From positions 1 to 13,929 of the forward strand of contig DASWMP010000339.1 of assembly GCA_036399695.1 (NCBI GenBank): a stretch of DNA of 13,929 bases, in the 5' to 3' direction. The notes beneath the pieces were generated by a model that ran no database searches, was not told the DNA's origin, and worked only from the letters and a program-made list of their open reading frames with translations. Position numbers and translations under genes: made by a program. The stretch comes from DASVEE01 sp036399695 (GTDB lineage: Bacteria; Acidobacteriota; Thermoanaerobaculia; Gp7-AA8). This document shows positions 1 through 5,895 of the stretch, piece by piece; the first letter of the stretch is position 1; the number at the start of each line of letters is the position of its first letter.

Positions 1-50
1 TCTGGTACACGTGTAGAAGAGCGGTGGCGTTCGCCACCGCACTCCGAGAT
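1..50 (+). repeat. Dispersed hairpin repeat, left copy
   Basis: A 9-bp perfect hairpin (GCGGTGGCG at 21-29, loop TT, CGCCACCGC at 32-40) is preceded by TCTGGTACACGTGTAGAAGA and followed by ACTCCGAGAT. Bases 17-50 reappear as a reverse complement at 13876-13908 with about one mismatch. The TCTGGTACACGT leader reappears in direct orientation at 13906-13929. It abuts the stop codon of the diguanylate cyclase gene, so on the minus strand it could act as a transcription end or mRNA-stabilising hairpin. It resembles REP-type palindromes in size, but no family name can be assigned from the sequence alone. Confidence 0.75.
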
Positions 51-1012
51 TACCCCAGCAACTCGGTCGGCAACTGCATCTCCACCGTGCGGCGCTTGCG
101 GCGATACATCTGCTCGTCGCAGCGCGCCAGCAGGTCGATCAGATCGCCCGTCCCGTACGCCACGCCGCATGAGGCGCTGATGCTCATCTCCCGGTCGGCC
201 ACATTCCAGCGCAGCTCGCGGATGCGCGCGCCGATGCGCTCGGCGATCTGGCGGGCTTCCTCGATTTCCGTGTCCGGCAGCAGCAGTACGAACTCGTCGC
301 CGCCGTAGCGGCCGACCACGTCCGCGTAGCGCGTGTGCTCCTTGAAGGTTGCGGCCACGCCGGCCAGGATGCGGTCGCCCGTCAGGTGACCCCAGGTGTC
401 GTTGATCGACTTGAAGTGATCCAGATCGAAGAGCACGGCGCTCAACACCCGGCCGTCGGCGAAGAACTGCTCGGCGGCCCGAAAGAGCGCGCGGCGGTTC
501 GCCACGCCTGTCAGCTCATCCGTGAGGGCCAGCGTCTGCAGCTCCTCGTTCTCCAGGTGGAGTTTGCGCTCCATCTCCAGCCGGCGCGCGGCGCTGCGGA
601 GCTTCGCCAGGATCTCCGACTCCGTCGATGCCTTCGTCAGGAAATCGTCCAGGCCGCTGTCGAGCGCCCGGAGCTTGGTTTCGGTTCCATCCTGAGCCGT
701 CAGGAGAATCGTATAAAGGCCTGGAAAGTGGGCTGCTTCCGCCTGGATCAGGCGGACCGTCTCGATGCCGTCCATGCGCGGCATGCTGAGGTCGATGATG
801 AGGATGTCCGCTTCCTTGGCTCGGATGTACTCGATGGCCGAGGGGCCGTCGTGGGCGAGAGAGACATCGAATCCGCCGCGCGTCAGGACGACTTTGAGCC
901 ATGCGAGATACGCACGGTCGTCATCTACGGCAAGGATGCGTACTTTCGACTGCTCTTCCGCGTAGTCGCTTCTGCGTCTGCCGATCTGGTCGTCCCTGGT
1001 CGCCGCCACCAT
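50..1012 (-). CDS. Response regulator with GGDEF diguanylate cyclase output
   Basis: The 320-residue product has a CheY-like receiver domain at about 24-145, with the acidic cluster D30-D32, phosphoacceptor D74 (in IIDLSMPRMDG), T105 and K127. A short helical linker (about 145-162) leads to a GGDEF domain (about 163-315). The GGDEF motif is intact at 237-241. An inhibitory-site motif RxxD (RYAD, 228-231) lies exactly five residues before it, so the enzyme should make cyclic di-GMP from two GTP and be product-inhibited. No membrane segment is visible, so it is cytosolic. GAGGAGG ends right against three successive possible starts: ATG at 1015, ATG at 1012 and GTG at 1009. The GTG has the best spacing; 1012 is taken as a compromise. 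The open frame continues far upstream but opposite the permease gene, so that part is not coding. The partner kinase is not in the window. Confidence 0.93.
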   Translation of the reverse strand: MVAATRDDQIGRRRSDYAEEQSKVRILAVDDDRAYLAWLKVVLTRGGFDVSLAHDGPSAIEYIRAKEADILIIDLSMPRMDGIETVRLIQAEAAHFPGLYTILLTAQDGTETKLRALDSGLDDFLTKASTESEILAKLRSAARRLEMERKLHLENEELQTLALTDELTGVANRRALFRAAEQFFADGRVLSAVLFDLDHFKSINDTWGHLTGDRILAGVAATFKEHTRYADVVGRYGGDEFVLLLPDTEIEEARQIAERIGARIRELRWNVADREMSISASCGVAYGTGDLIDLLARCDEQMYRRKRRTVEMQLPTELLG

Positions 1013-1074
1013 CATCCTCCTCGCTCGCTGCCGAGCGGCCATGGAGCAATCGCAATGCCGTGTACGGCGCGTTT

Positions 1075-1090
1075 CGTGACGGGCGTCACG
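1075..1090. promoter_or_regulatory. Short inverted repeat upstream of the GGDEF gene
   Basis: CGTGAC-GGGC-GTCACG is a perfect 6-bp inverted repeat about 63 bp upstream of the diguanylate cyclase start. It touches the left arm of the adjacent heptad repeat. It may be an operator half-site pair or part of the repeat's own structure. There is no direct evidence of regulation. Confidence 0.3.
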
Positions 1091-1190
1091 GGATTGAGGA
1101 TTGAGAATTGAGAATTGAGGAAAAAACCCGTGAACCGTCCTTCTCGCGGGCCTTTCAATCCTCAATCCCCACTCCTCAATCCTCAATCCC
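1090..1190. repeat. Heptad inverted repeat A1 (GGATTGA word)
   Basis: The left arm at 1090-1120 is four in-phase 7-bp units (GGGATTG, AGGATTG, AGAATTG, AGAATTG). The right arm at 1156-1190 is five in-phase units of CAATCCT/CAATCCC type. Bases 1090-1105 and 1175-1190 are perfectly complementary over 16 bp. The spacer contains CCCG and CGGG that can pair. It lies between the divergent GGDEF and transporter genes, so it probably overlaps their leader or promoter DNA. The remainder of the 205-bp gap shows no gene and no clear -35/-10 pair. Confidence 0.85.
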
Positions 1191-1217
1191 GCCTGTGCTA
1201 CTCTCCACCTCGCTACG

Positions 1218-1982
1218 GTGACGTCCTTCGTCCGCACCTTCCTGCTGCCCTTCAGTGGTCTCGCTCTCGCTGTCCTGCTCTGGCATGTGGCGGTAGCCGC
1301 GTCCCCCGGGACGCTCGTGCCGTCGCCGCTGCAGGCGGCGCTGGCGATCGGCGAGCTGGCGCGCAAAGGGCTGCTCGTCAAATACGTCGTCGCTTCGCTG
1401 TTCCGGGTGACATGGGGGTACCTGACGGCGCTGCTCCTCGCGGTACCGCTGGGCGTCCTCCTCGGGCTGTGGCGCCGAGGGGAGGAAGCGGTGAATCCGG
1501 TGCTGCAGCTCCTCCGGCCGATCTCGCCGCTGGCGTGGATTCCGATCGCCATCCTCTGGTTCGGCGTCGGCGACACCTCGGCCATCTTCCTGATCTTCCT
1601 CGCGTCCTTCCTTCCTCTCACCGTCACGGCCATGCACGCCGTCCACAACATCGAGACCGTGCATCTGCGCGCCGGGGAGAACTTCGGCCTGTCGGGGGCG
1701 CAGCTCGTCCGCAGCGTGATCCTGCCGGCGATCCTCCCGCAGCTCGTCGTCGGCATGCGCATCACCGCGGGCATCGCCTGGCTGGTCGTCGTCGCGGCCG
1801 AGATGATCGCCGTCAACTCCGGCCTCGGCTTCCTCATCGTCGATGCCCGCAACGCCGGCAACCGCTACGATCTCGTCGTGGCCGGCATGATCCTCATCGG
1901 CCTCATCGGCCTGCTGCTCGACCTGCTGATGCGACGCCTCGAGAAACTCGATTCCGTGCAGTGGGGCTACGTCGCCACATGA
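1218..1982 (+). CDS. ABC transporter permease, SsuC/TauC/NrtB type (first copy)
   Basis: This 254-residue integral membrane protein belongs to the BPD_transp_1 permease family used by nitrate/sulfonate/taurine-type importers. Hydrophobic spans lie near 8-28, 66-84, 104-116, 121-139, 173-197 and 222-240. The cytoplasmic EAA loop, which docks on the ATPase, is at about 152-171 (AGENFGLSGAQLV, then a proline-containing ILP). The conserved RPISPLAWIPIAILWFGV block is at 100-117. The GTG at 1218 is taken as start because the hydrophobic N-terminus begins there; no strong ribosome binding site is visible. Its stop overlaps the ATPase start (ATGA). The family fits import of a small oxyanion, sulfonate or similar compound, but the substrate cannot be read from the sequence. 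Confidence 0.92.
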   Translation: MTSFVRTFLLPFSGLALAVLLWHVAVAASPGTLVPSPLQAALAIGELARKGLLVKYVVASLFRVTWGYLTALLLAVPLGVLLGLWRRGEEAVNPVLQLLRPISPLAWIPIAILWFGVGDTSAIFLIFLASFLPLTVTAMHAVHNIETVHLRAGENFGLSGAQLVRSVILPAILPQLVVGMRITAGIAWLVVVAAEMIAVNSGLGFLIVDARNAGNRYDLVVAGMILIGLIGLLLDLLMRRLEKLDSVQWGYVAT

Positions 1983-2713
1983 AAGTCAGCTTCCGCAACA
2001 TCAGCATGCACTTCGGTGCGACGAACGTCCTGGACGACATCAATCTCGACGTCCACGAAGGGGAGTTCATCTGCCTCCTCGGCCCATCGGGTTGCGGCAA
2101 GTCGACGCTGCTCAACATCGTCGGCGGCTTCATGAAGCAGAGCAGCGGCACGGTCACGATCGACGGCGAGCCGGTCACGGAGCCTGATCCGCGCCGCATC
2201 TTCGTCTTCCAGGAGCGGGGCGTCTTTCCCTGGCTGACGGTCGAGGAGAACATCGGCTTCGGCCTGTACCGGCTGCCGCAGAAGGAGCGCGACGCCCGCA
2301 TCGCCCACTACGTGCAGATGGTCGGCCTCAAAGGGTTCGAGCGCAGCTATCCGCGGGAGCTCTCCGGCGGCATGAAGCAGCGCCTCGAAGTGGCGCGCGC
2401 GCTGGCCGTCAATCCGGACGTGCTCTACCTCGACGAGCCGTTCGGCGCGCTCGATTCCATCACCCGCCTGCAGATGCGCCGCGAGCTGCTGCGGATCTGG
2501 CAGGCCGAGAAGAAGACGGTCCTCTTCGTCACGCACGACATCGAGGAGTCGGTGCAACTCGCGGACCGCGTGGTCGTGCTCTCGACGCGCCCCGGACGCA
2601 TCCGGCGCATCGTCGAGATCGACCTCGACCATCCGCGCGATCTGAGCGATCCGCGATACCTCGAGCTGCGCGACGAGATCTTCGCCGAGATCGGGCTGGC
2701 CCACCAGGTATGA
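1979..2713 (+). CDS. ABC transporter ATP-binding protein, SsuB/TauB/NrtD type
   Basis: The 244-residue cytoplasmic ATPase energises the import system. All catalytic motifs are intact: Walker A GPSGCGKST (35-43), Q-loop glutamine 78, signature LSGGMKQR (128-135), Walker B VLYLDEPF (148-155) and H-loop histidine 186. Length is normal for the family and no accessory C-terminal domain is present. It overlaps the upstream permease by ATGA at 1979-1982 and the downstream permease by ATGA at 2710-2713, so the three products are probably translationally coupled. The ATPase gene lies between two different permease genes, consistent with one ATPase dimer serving a permease heterodimer. Confidence 0.95.
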   Translation: MKVSFRNISMHFGATNVLDDINLDVHEGEFICLLGPSGCGKSTLLNIVGGFMKQSSGTVTIDGEPVTEPDPRRIFVFQERGVFPWLTVEENIGFGLYRLPQKERDARIAHYVQMVGLKGFERSYPRELSGGMKQRLEVARALAVNPDVLYLDEPFGALDSITRLQMRRELLRIWQAEKKTVLFVTHDIEESVQLADRVVVLSTRPGRIRRIVEIDLDHPRDLSDPRYLELRDEIFAEIGLAHQV

Positions 2714-3459
2714 GCCGCTACGTCCTGCCACTCGTCACCGCGCTGGTGCTCCTCGGCCTCTGGTGGGCCGCGGTGGTGCTGACGCACGCGACGATCTTCC
2801 CGTCGCCGCTGGCGGTGGCGAAGGGGCTGGGCAAGCTGATGGACGACAGTCTGCTCTGGTCGTACATCGGCGACTCCCTGTTCCGCGTCGGCGCCGGCTA
2901 TTTCGCGGCCGTCCTTCTCGGCATCCCCGCGGGCCTGCTCCTCGGCATGTCGCCGATGCTGACGCAGGCGGCGAATCCGGTCATCCAGATGATGCGCCCG
3001 ATCTCGCCGCTTGCCTGGATGCCGCTGGCGGTGATCTGGTTCGGCGTCAGCAATCTCGCGCCGATCTTCCTGATCTTCCTGGCGACGTTCTTCCCGGTGG
3101 TCGTATCGACGATGAACGGCGTCCGGAACATCCCGCCGATGTTCCTGCAGGCAGGGCGCAATTTCGGACTCACGCGCGGCCAGCTCGTCCGCCGCGTGAT
3201 CTTCCCAGCCGTCCTCCCGCGCATCCTCATCGGTCTGCGCCTGGCGTTCGGCGTGGCCTGGCTGGTCCTCGTCGCCGCCGAGATGATCGCCGTCGACTCC
3301 GGTCTCGGCTACCTCATCATCGACGCCCGCAACGCCGGCAAGCGCTACGATCTCGTCGTCGGAGGCATGCTCCTCATCGGCGCCATCGGCCTGGCGCTGG
3401 ATACCGTGCTGAGGAGGGCGGAGAGGTTGAGGTTTGTGAGGTGGGCGTTTAGAGAGTGA
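2710..3459 (+). CDS. ABC transporter permease, SsuC/TauC/NrtB type (second copy)
   Basis: This 249-residue permease is clearly paralogous to the product of 1218-1982. They share the RPISPLAW block (96-103), WFGV, the EAA loop (about 147-170, AGRNFGLTRGQLV) and a near-identical C-terminal stretch around AAEMIAV-SGLG-LI-DARNAG-RYDLVV. Membrane spans mirror those of the first copy. The start overlaps the ATPase stop. Family members usually act as homodimers, so two tandem paralogues flanking one ATPase suggest a heterodimeric channel born by duplication. The gene ends about 120 bp before the binding-protein gene, and that gap is filled by a large inverted repeat. Confidence 0.94.
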   Translation: MSRYVLPLVTALVLLGLWWAAVVLTHATIFPSPLAVAKGLGKLMDDSLLWSYIGDSLFRVGAGYFAAVLLGIPAGLLLGMSPMLTQAANPVIQMMRPISPLAWMPLAVIWFGVSNLAPIFLIFLATFFPVVVSTMNGVRNIPPMFLQAGRNFGLTRGQLVRRVIFPAVLPRILIGLRLAFGVAWLVLVAAEMIAVDSGLGYLIIDARNAGKRYDLVVGGMLLIGAIGLALDTVLRRAERLRFVRWAFRE

Positions 3460-3468
3460 CTGGAGATA

Positions 3469-3562
3469 GTTGTTGGTTTTCGGTTTTTGGTTGTTGGTGC
3501 TGCGCTATGCGATGAGTGTCGTGTAGCGCAGCCCCAACAACCAAAACCAACAACCAAAAACC
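3469..3562. repeat. Heptad inverted repeat B1 (GGTTTTT/GGTTGTT word)
   Basis: The left arm at 3469-3496 is four 7-bp units (GTTGTTG, GTTTTCG, GTTTTTG, GTTGTTG). The right arm at 3535-3561 is CAACAAC, CAAAAC (one base short), CAACAAC, CAAAAAC. The core pairs GCTGCGCTA with TAGCGCAGC. Together 3482-3507 and 3524-3548 form a stem of about 25 bp with one mismatch, one bulge and a 16-nt loop. It lies inside the transporter operon, between the second permease and the binding protein, and ends just before that gene's ribosome binding site. It could lower or uncouple expression of the last gene, or protect mRNA ends after processing. Confidence 0.87.
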
Positions 3563-3567
3563 GGAAG

Positions 3568-3573
3568 GGAGGT
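3568..3573 (+). promoter_or_regulatory. Strong ribosome binding site for the binding-protein gene
   Basis: GGAGGT lies six bases upstream of the ATG at 3580. This match decides the start: translation is set up to begin at 3580, ahead of the in-frame TGA at 3736, rather than at the GTG at 3754, where no comparable site exists (the preceding bases are CTCGCGTGCCCG). It is direct evidence that the first 52 codons are meant to be translated. Confidence 0.85.
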
Positions 3574-3579
3574 GGAAAC

Positions 3580-4647
3580 ATGAAAGACACCCGCAAACTC
3601 ATCATCGGCCTGGCCGCGTGGCTGGCCGTGATCACGTGGGCTCACGTGGGGCTGAATGTCGACTGGAACGTGCTGCTGAATGACCGGCTGCCGGAATCGC
3701 AGCGCAAGCTCAACGTGGCGTACATCCCGGTTACGTGACACCTCGCGTGCCCGGTGACCGACTACATCTCCGCCTACTCTAAATCGGGGCATCTGTTCAT
3801 CCCCCGAATGTTCCAGGGCTTTCCTGAAATCAAGGAAGCGCTGATCTCGAACAAGATGCAGGCGGCGTTCATGGTCGCGCCGATGGCCATCGCCCTGCGT
3901 GCTCAGGGCGTTCCGGTGAAGATCGTCTACCTGGGCCACCGCTACGGCAGCGCCGTCGTGGTGGCGAAGAACGGACCGGTGAAATCGTTCGCCGATCTGA
4001 AGGGGAAAACTGTGGCCGTGCCGAGCCGCTTCTCGGACGAGCGTCTCATTCTCTTCCGCGCCATGAAGGTGCACGGGATGACGGCGAAGGACCTCCGTCT
4101 CGTCGAGATGGCGCCGCCCGACGTGGCCGGTGCGCTCGCCGCCGGTGCCATCGACGCCTTCTCGATGGGGGAGCCGTATCCGTCACAGGCGGAGATGGGG
4201 GGCTTCGGACGGGTGCTCTTCCACGCCCGCGAATACTGGCCGGACTTCATCTCCTGCGTGCTCGTCGTCCGCGAGGACGTGATCGAGCGGAAGCCGGAAG
4301 CGGTGCAGGTGCTGGTCGACGGCATCGCCCGTTCCGGGCTCTGGCTCGAGAACCCGCCGAAGAAGCGGGCGCGCCGCGAGCACGCCGCCGATTTCGTCGG
4401 CCGCTTCTACTTCCGCCAGGATCCCCGCCTGCTGGAGTGGGCCCTGACCAACCCGGACGACCGCGTGATGTACCAGCCGCTCACACCGCTGAAGAAGGAC
4501 TTCGAGATCATCACGTCCCTCATGCGGGAGACCGGCGTGCTCGACCGCGATATCGCCTTCGAAGAGTACGTGGACGCCCGCTTCGCCGAGCGCGCCCAGT
4601 ACGCCACCGAGTGGCGCTACGAGGCAGGGGAGGCGCGGGCGGAGTAG
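3580..4647 (+). CDS. ABC transporter substrate-binding protein, probable selenoprotein (in-frame UGA at codon 53)
   Basis: Reading through the TGA at 3736-3738 gives a continuous 355-residue product with no frameshift. A basic N-terminus and hydrophobic segment (about 7-23) form a signal peptide or membrane anchor. The YIPVT strand (48-52) is followed by U53 and then HLACPVTD, with C57, giving U-x3-C. The rest is a type-2 periplasmic binding fold of the NMT1/SsuA class: PMAIALRAQGVPVKIVYLGH (101-120), FADLKGKTVAVPSRFS (137-152), MGEP (196-199) and ISCVLVVRE (224-232). From memory, homologues carry cysteine at the UGA position; that needs a search. Bacterial ABC binding selenoproteins have been reported, for example around organometal (Sao) systems, also from memory. 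The alternatives are a nonsense-disrupted gene or a short product from GTG 3754 lacking the signal and both motif residues. Last gene of the transporter operon; substrate unknown. Confidence 0.85.
3736..3738 (+). other. In-frame TGA, proposed selenocysteine codon
   Basis: The codons run TAC ATC CCG GTT ACG TGA CAC CTC GCG TGC CCG. The frame is open for 52 codons before and 302 codons after, and the residue four positions later is cysteine, as expected for a redox or metal-binding U/C pair. A possible bacterial SECIS hairpin follows: CGG-UGA-CCG at 3752-3760, with a weak lower stem GUG/UAC around 2x2 mismatches. The loop starts about 16 nt after the UGA and has G at its second position. The upper stem is only 3 bp, so the RNA evidence is weak and the protein evidence carries the call. 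Confidence 0.75.
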
Positions 4648-4653
4648 GGGCCG

Positions 4654-4748
4654 GCGGGATTGAGGATTGAGGATTGAGGATTGAGGAAGCTCCGCGCCGC
4701 GAAGCTCATCCTGAATCCCGACGGTCAATCCTCAATCCTCAATCCCGC
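4654..4748. repeat. Heptad inverted repeat A2 between convergent genes
   Basis: Bases 4654-4677 and 4725-4748 are a perfect 24-bp inverted repeat. The left arm is four in-phase GGATTGA-type heptads (4656-4683); the right arm is three CAATCCT/CAATCCC heptads (4726-4746). The spacer holds AGCTCCGCGCCGCGAAGCT, itself self-complementary. It lies between the binding-protein stop and the convergent rsmA stop and overlaps the last codons of rsmA, including its TGA. It is well placed as a two-way terminator or mRNA 3' end hairpin, although no U-tract follows. Confidence 0.88.
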
Positions 4749-5503
4749 AAAGCGCCAGCGATGCGGTCAAACGCCTCCAGCCCCAGCGTCTCCGCCCGCA
4801 CGTCCGGATCCACGCCGGCCCGTTCCATCAACGCGAGCACGGCGGGGCGGTCGAGGTCGCGCCAGTTCATCAGGTTGTTGACGAGCTTCTTGCGGCGCAT
4901 GCGGAACGAGGTGCTGATCAGGTCGAGCAGGGTGTCGCGGTCGGCGGTGTAGGTGGCGGGACGGGGATCGAGGACCACGACGGCGCTGCGCACCTTCGGC
5001 GGCGGGTAGAAGGACTTCGGCTCGAGCGTCATGAGCGTCTTCGCGCTGGCGAAGAGCTGCACGTAGAGGGTGAGGAAGCCGTACTGCTCGGTGTCGGGCT
5101 TTGCGGTCAGCCGCTCGGCCACTTCCTTCTGCAGCATGAAGACGCCGCGGCGGCAGTTCGGATCGGCGATGAGGCGCCGCAGGATCGGCGTGCCGACGTT
5201 GTACGGCAGGTTGCCGACGGCACGGTACGGCGTCTCCGGCAGCGGAGCGTCGACGGCGTCCTCGTTGCGCACTTCCAGACGGTCGCCGTACTGGCGCTCG
5301 ATCTTCGCGGCGAGCTCCGGATCGATCTCGATGGCGATCACCGGGTTGCCGAGCTCCAGCACCTTCCCGGTGAGCACCCCTTCACCCGGTCCGATCTCCA
5401 GGACGAGCTCCCCCGGCGCCGGCTCGATCGCCGCTACGATCTTTTCCACGGCTCCCCGGTTCCGGAGGAAGTTCTGACCCCATTTCTTCTTCGGTCTGGT
5501 CAT
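4739..5503 (-). CDS. rsmA: 16S rRNA dimethyladenosine transferase RsmA (KsgA)
   Basis: The 254-residue enzyme transfers four methyl groups from S-adenosylmethionine to two adjacent adenines in the 3' terminal helix of 16S rRNA during small-subunit maturation. Seen in order: KKWGQNFL (6-13), SAM motif I VLEIGPGEGVLT (34-45), IEID (58-61), catalytic NLPY (98-101), LQKEVAERL (124-132) and the C-terminal SFRMRRKKLVNNLM (199-212). It is slightly short for the family but complete. The start is set at 5503 because the KWGQNFL block begins a few residues later. An open extension to 5632 would encode palindrome-derived sequence and is not believed. No good Shine-Dalgarno is visible. The last two codons, GAT TGA, lie inside heptad repeat A2. 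Confidence 0.96.
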   Translation of the reverse strand: MTRPKKKWGQNFLRNRGAVEKIVAAIEPAPGELVLEIGPGEGVLTGKVLELGNPVIAIEIDPELAAKIERQYGDRLEVRNEDAVDAPLPETPYRAVGNLPYNVGTPILRRLIADPNCRRGVFMLQKEVAERLTAKPDTEQYGFLTLYVQLFASAKTLMTLEPKSFYPPPKVRSAVVVLDPRPATYTADRDTLLDLISTSFRMRRKKLVNNLMNWRDLDRPAVLALMERAGVDPDVRAETLGLEAFDRIAGALRD

Positions 5504-5590
5504 CGCGCGAAGGAGTCTAGCGGAGGAGGGGGGAGGGAGGGGACAAAGTAATCCCGGAGATCCGTCCGCCTCACGAGTGGCGCTTTTGGA

Positions 5591-5850
5591 CAAGTGAGTG
5601 AGACCATGGTTCTCACTAGTGAGAGATTTCACGCGTGAGTGAGACCATGGTTCTAACTAGTGAGACATCTGACCAGCGAAGTGAAGCCATGGTTTACGAA
5701 AGTGGCGTCCGAAGTCTCACCAGTCTGCTCGAAAGGGCCACTCGCTGAAACCATGGGTGTGATTCTGGGTGGTCCCGCTGCCACTAGTGACATCCATGGT
5801 TTCACTCGTGGGTAAAAGCCACTCTCTTAACCCATGGCTTCACAGGTGTG
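5591..5850. repeat. Array of six CCATGG-centred palindromes
   Basis: CCATGG occurs at 5604, 5645, 5687, 5751, 5794 and 5832, with spacings of 41, 42, 64, 43 and 38 bp. The flanks tend to an 18-bp palindrome, GTGAAACCATGGTTTCAC, with copies preserving one or both halves. Between them lie CACTAGTGA-like palindromes (about 5614, 5656, 5781) and degenerate CACTCG/GAGTGG elements. The first two units (about 5593-5625 and 5634-5666) are nearly identical. The array fills the 392-bp spacer between divergent rsmA and the MoxR operon, so it overlaps their promoters. It could be an operator array or a tandemly grown palindromic repeat. No gene was found in this spacer. Confidence 0.85.
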
Positions 5851-5859
5851 GCTCCATAG

Positions 5860-5880
5860 ATCCTTCGCGGCGCTCAGGAT
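5860..5880. repeat. Short dispersed palindrome upstream of the MoxR gene
   Basis: ATCCT at 5860-5864 and AGGAT at 5876-5880 flank TCGCGGCGCTC, giving a 5-bp stem. I recognise the 21-bp word ATCCTTCGCGGCGCTCAGG-AT, from memory, as a common dispersed sequence in metagenome-derived bacterial genomes, often seen as the spurious peptide LSAAKDL. Here it ends 15 bases before the MoxR ATG, inside the likely 5' leader. Whether it controls expression is unknown. Confidence 0.6.
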
Positions 5881-5895
5881 AAAGTGGGTGGAGAC

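Noticed and set aside
1013..1861. Long upstream extension of the GGDEF reading frame on the minus strand
   Set aside because: It is antisense to the first permease gene, has no recognisable domain and begins to look like protein only at the receiver domain after 1012.
3739..4647. Shorter binding protein starting at GTG 3754, with 3580-3738 as a separate small gene
   Set aside because: The only strong ribosome binding site is before 3580, the frame is identical on both sides of the TGA, and the short form lacks a signal peptide and the first strand of the fold.
3580..4647. Ordinary nonsense-mutated pseudogene
   Set aside because: It cannot be excluded, but there is no other stop or frameshift, downstream motifs are intact, and the TGA lies in a U-x3-C context. 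A random nonsense mutation would not be expected to fall there.
5504..5632. N-terminal extension of RsmA
   Set aside because: The extra residues are translations of CCATGG-array palindromes, and the family N-terminal block begins right after the ATG at 5503.
5591..5850. CRISPR array
   Set aside because: The repeated parts are short degenerate palindromes with repetitive rather than unique spacers, and no cas gene is nearby.
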